Below are positions 59,571 through 64,000 of a DNA stretch of 64,000 nt, one piece after another (the first letter of the stretch is position 1; each line of letters starts with the position of its first letter). The DNA lies in assembly GCF_016722895.1 (NCBI RefSeq), contig NZ_JAEQNA010000011.1:48991-112990 (forward strand), given 5' to 3'. Below the pieces are notes generated by a model. That model was not told where the DNA came from. It saw only the letters and a program-made list of their open reading frames with translations, and ran no database searches. Source of the stretch: Ramlibacter aurantiacus (GTDB lineage Bacteria; Pseudomonadota; Gammaproteobacteria; Burkholderiales; Burkholderiaceae_C). The translations under genes were made by a program, and so were the position numbers.

Positions 59571-60914
59571 TCACACCCATTCGAAGAGTTCCGAGTGCAC
59601 GCGGCGGGCATCGACGCCCAGCGCCGCGAGGGCGGCTTCGACCGACTGCGTCATCGCTGTCGGTCCGCAGACGAAGTATTCACGATCGCCACGCTCAGCC
59701 TGCAAGGAATTCAACGGCCGGGCCAGCAGGTCCTGGGTGATCAGGCCGTGCTCGCCGGTCCAGCCAGCGGGCGGCTCGCTCAGCACATGCACCACGCGCA
59801 GGTCCAGCCGCTGCTGCAACTGATCCAGCTCCTCGCGGAAGGCCACGCGATCCCAGGCGCGGTTGCCGTAGACCAGCAGCAGCGGGCGGCGGTCGCCGCG
59901 GTCGGCCAGGGTGCGAAGCATCGACATCACCGGCGCAATGCCGATGCCCCCGGCGATGAAGACGAAGCCCGACGAGTCCGAATGGTGGTCGATGCTGAAG
60001 GTGCCGTAAGGGCCGTCGAGCCAGGCGGTTTCTCCGGGCTTCATGTCCTTGATCGTGCGGCTGAAGTCGCCCAGTTCCTTGATGGACAACTCGATGCGGT
60101 CGTCGCGCGTGGCGCTGGAGGCGATCGAGAAAGGGTGCTCGTGCATGGACCACGGCGAGTGCCGCAAGGTGAGCCAGGCGAATTGGCCGGGGGCGAACCG
60201 CAGGCGGTGTCCAGCCGCGGGTTCGAGCACCAGCGTGGACACGCGCCCGTGCTCGGGCCGCACCTGGGCCACGCGCCATGGCTGGCGCGACAGTCGCCAG
60301 GGACGCAGCAGGCGCACCAGCAGCACGATGGCCAACCACGCCGCGGCGAACAGCACCCACAGCCCGCGCTTCCAGGGCAGGTCCAGGTAATGCCCGGCGG
60401 CGAACACATGCCACAGCGCGAGCACCATCGCCGTGACGGAGAGCGCCCAGTGCGTCATGCGCCAGCGGTCGTACTCCAGCGCAAGGCGTCGGCGTGCCAG
60501 CGCCAGCACGGCCACCGTGGCCAGCAGCACCAGCGCCGCACGGCCGGCCGTCATGTGCGCGGGCGCCCGGCGCGGATCGGCCGACCCGAGCGCCTGCGGA
60601 ACCTCCAGGAACAGCAGGCCGACGTGCACGGCCACGATGGCCAGCGCGCAGACCGCGAGATAGCGGTGGAAGTAGTAGACGATGTCGATGCCGAACGGCA
60701 GCGTCGCACGGCGAAAGCGCGCGGTCAGGACCCACTGCACGCCGAACATCACCAGCGCCGCGTAGCCCAGCGCCATCGAGAAATCCCAGGCGAAGCCGCG
60801 CCCCGGGGCGCTGCTGCCGCCGAGCAGCAGCAGCAGCATGGGGGCGGTGACCACCAGCAGGTAAGCCCCGAGCCACGGCGCTGCGCTGCTTCGGTTCGCC
60901 TTCGGGTGGGTCAT
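59571..60914 (-). CDS. ferric reductase-like flavocytochrome (NADPH oxidase family)
   Basis: A 447-residue protein with six membrane helices followed by FAD and NAD(P) domains. Heme-binding His pairs are in YYFHRYLAVCALAIVAVHVG and MTHWALSVTAMVLALWHVF. The FAD site is MHEHPFSIASSATRDD and the nicotinamide site is FIAGGIGIAPVMSMLRTLAD, with EYFVCGPTAMTQSVEAAL near the C-terminus. It would move electrons from NAD(P)H across the inner membrane, perhaps to the cytochrome c encoded 5 bp downstream or to ferric iron. Confidence 0.9.
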   Translation of the reverse strand: MTHPKANRSSAAPWLGAYLLVVTAPMLLLLLGGSSAPGRGFAWDFSMALGYAALVMFGVQWVLTARFRRATLPFGIDIVYYFHRYLAVCALAIVAVHVGLLFLEVPQALGSADPRRAPAHMTAGRAALVLLATVAVLALARRRLALEYDRWRMTHWALSVTAMVLALWHVFAAGHYLDLPWKRGLWVLFAAAWLAIVLLVRLLRPWRLSRQPWRVAQVRPEHGRVSTLVLEPAAGHRLRFAPGQFAWLTLRHSPWSMHEHPFSIASSATRDDRIELSIKELGDFSRTIKDMKPGETAWLDGPYGTFSIDHHSDSSGFVFIAGGIGIAPVMSMLRTLADRGDRRPLLLVYGNRAWDRVAFREELDQLQQRLDLRVVHVLSEPPAGWTGEHGLITQDLLARPLNSLQAERGDREYFVCGPTAMTQSVEAALAALGVDARRVHSELFEWV

Positions 60915-60990
60915 TCGCCTCCTCGATGCCGGCTGAAGGACTGCGGGTTGCCCGCGGGTCGGTTGGCTTCCGGGGCGAACGACCCCGCCG

Positions 60991-63225
<2,235 letters not shown>

Positions 63226-63331
63226 GGGAATGTCTCTCGAAAAAACTGAGGGGGGCGAGCGCGTGGCGCCAGGGCGCAATGTTATGTCATGAGCAGCGAG
63301 CCGCCGGCGGAAGGCGCGGCGCCAGGCGGAC

Positions 63332-63706
63332 TCAGCGATCCGCCTCTTCCAGCCGAGCCTTCAAGTCCTCCGTGCGCTGGCTGGTCATCTCGGCCAGGCA
63401 CATCGACCTGACGAGCGGGTAGATGGTGCCGCCCTGGTACGCGGCCGACCGGAAGTCGCAGTTCATGTCGCGATAGGACAGCCATACCCGCTGCACGGAG
63501 CGCAGCTTGTCACGTTGGGCGGGCTTGAGCTTCGACGCGAGGTCGCGGTACGTGTCGTTCAGGCGTGCGTCTTCGCGCGCATGGTCCTGCGCCGCGCACT
63601 CGTTCATCTCTCCCTGGGTCATGGCGTGCCGGCAGTTCTGCGCGGCGGCAGTGGCGGGGCAGGCGACAGCGAGCACCGCCAGAAGTGCATGTGAGGAGTA
63701 GGACAT
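63332..63706 (-). CDS. LprI/DUF1311-family exported protein
   Basis: A 124-residue protein from the ATG at 63706 (MSYSSHALLAVLAVACPATA); a GTG at 63715 adds three residues. The signal peptide ends near AAAQ. The mature part has the DUF1311 pattern: NCRHAMTQGEMNECAAQDHA, LNDTYRDLASKLKPAQRDKL and VQRVWLSYRDMNCDFRSAAY. Four Cys are probably paired in two disulphides. Related LprI proteins inhibit lysozyme; the role here is unproven. Confidence 0.85.
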   Translation of the reverse strand: MSYSSHALLAVLAVACPATAAAQNCRHAMTQGEMNECAAQDHAREDARLNDTYRDLASKLKPAQRDKLRSVQRVWLSYRDMNCDFRSAAYQGGTIYPLVRSMCLAEMTSQRTEDLKARLEEADR

Positions 63707-63781
63707 CGAAGTCACCAGGAGGCGGATGTGTGGTGGCGGATGTGCGATGGCTGATGTATGGCCACCTGATCCATCCCGGTT

Positions 63782-64000
63782 TCAACCCGTGTTGCGCAAG
63801 CCCGCCGCGATGCCGTTGATCGACATGTGGATGCCGCGCTGCACTTCCTCGTCGTCCTGCCCTTCGCGATACCGCCGCACCAGTTCCACCTGCAGGTGGT
63901 TCAGCGGATCGATGTACGGGAAGCGGTGCCGGATGGAGCGCTGCAGCGCCGGATTGCCCGCCAACCGCTGCTTGTCGCCCGTGATCTGGTAGAGCGCATC
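63782..64000 (-). CDS. ppc: phosphoenolpyruvate carboxylase (C-terminal end)
   Basis: The last 72 codons of a gene that continues beyond the right edge. [20 protein letters not shown] matches the conserved region before the C-terminus and [17 protein letters not shown] is the invariant C-terminal QNTG-type tetrapeptide (here RNTG) that contributes to the active site. The enzyme carboxylates phosphoenolpyruvate to oxaloacetate. Only this tail is visible, but the match is diagnostic. Confidence 0.92.
   Translation of the reverse strand, partial: DALYQITGDKQRLAGNPALQRSIRHRFPYIDPLNHLQVELVRRYREGQDDEEVQRGIHMSINGIAAGLRNTG

Overview
The window is high-G+C, densely coded DNA from a beta-proteobacterium, most likely a Comamonadaceae-type Burkholderiales (Ramlibacter/Variovorax-like). 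I infer this from gene families: a TctC/Bug-type periplasmic binding protein, paired cyanophycin synthetases with the ABC/DUF1854 pair, a monomeric isocitrate dehydrogenase near phosphoenolpyruvate carboxylase, an HU-like protein with a Lys/Ala tail, and TRAP transport. No rRNA, tRNA, CRISPR array or intact insertion sequence was found.

Region by region. 1-5.5 kb (minus strand): a type I secretion operon with a PrtD-like ABC exporter, an HlyD-family adaptor and the first 781 codons of a giant cadherin-like repeat adhesin that runs off the left edge. A LuxR-type regulator is divergent from it. 6.8-7.2 kb: a composite pseudogene made of AraC and SDR pieces. 7.2-13 kb: an aromatic/organic acid cluster with a LysR regulator, an enolase-superfamily enzyme, a TctC binding protein, an arylmalonate-decarboxylase homologue and a DsbA/HCCA-isomerase-like protein, divergent from an FMN-dependent 2-hydroxyacid dehydrogenase.

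13-24.2 kb is an accessory region with decayed genes and duplicated fragments. It carries aldo/keto reductase, AraC, SDR, an HNH endonuclease, RidA, dodecin and CsbD genes, flanked by two direct copies of a roughly 0.4-0.7 kb element. It ends in a three-gene minus-strand operon: a MerR-like HTH protein, an Eco57I-like N6-adenine DNA methylase and a candidate PD-(D/E)xK nuclease. This operon is the best candidate for an undescribed restriction or anti-phage system.

24.5-32 kb is a cyanophycin locus. An ABC transporter and DUF1854 pair is divergent from two tandem synthetase genes, the first of which has lost the Mur-ligase P-loop lysine. 32-33.5 kb holds a small secreted protein and a ParB-like protein. 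33.6-47.1 kb holds a CheB-CheR-PAS-histidine kinase-receiver hybrid divergent from a 2905-residue cyclic beta-1,2-glucan synthase. 47.2-48.1 kb has a small HTH gene and a MOSC gene cut short by an array of 105-bp repeats.

48.2-54.5 kb contains a cupin/methyltransferase pair, then a minus-strand shikimate/quinate-type operon (variant AroQ, TRAP transporter DctPQM, AroE-like dehydrogenase) divergent from an IclR regulator. The remainder is mostly chromosomal core: ExoD, a cupin, an HU-like protein, a minimal ATP-dependent DNA ligase, a methyltransferase, a cytochrome c with a ferric-reductase-like flavocytochrome, monomeric isocitrate dehydrogenase, an LprI-like protein and the 3' end of ppc.
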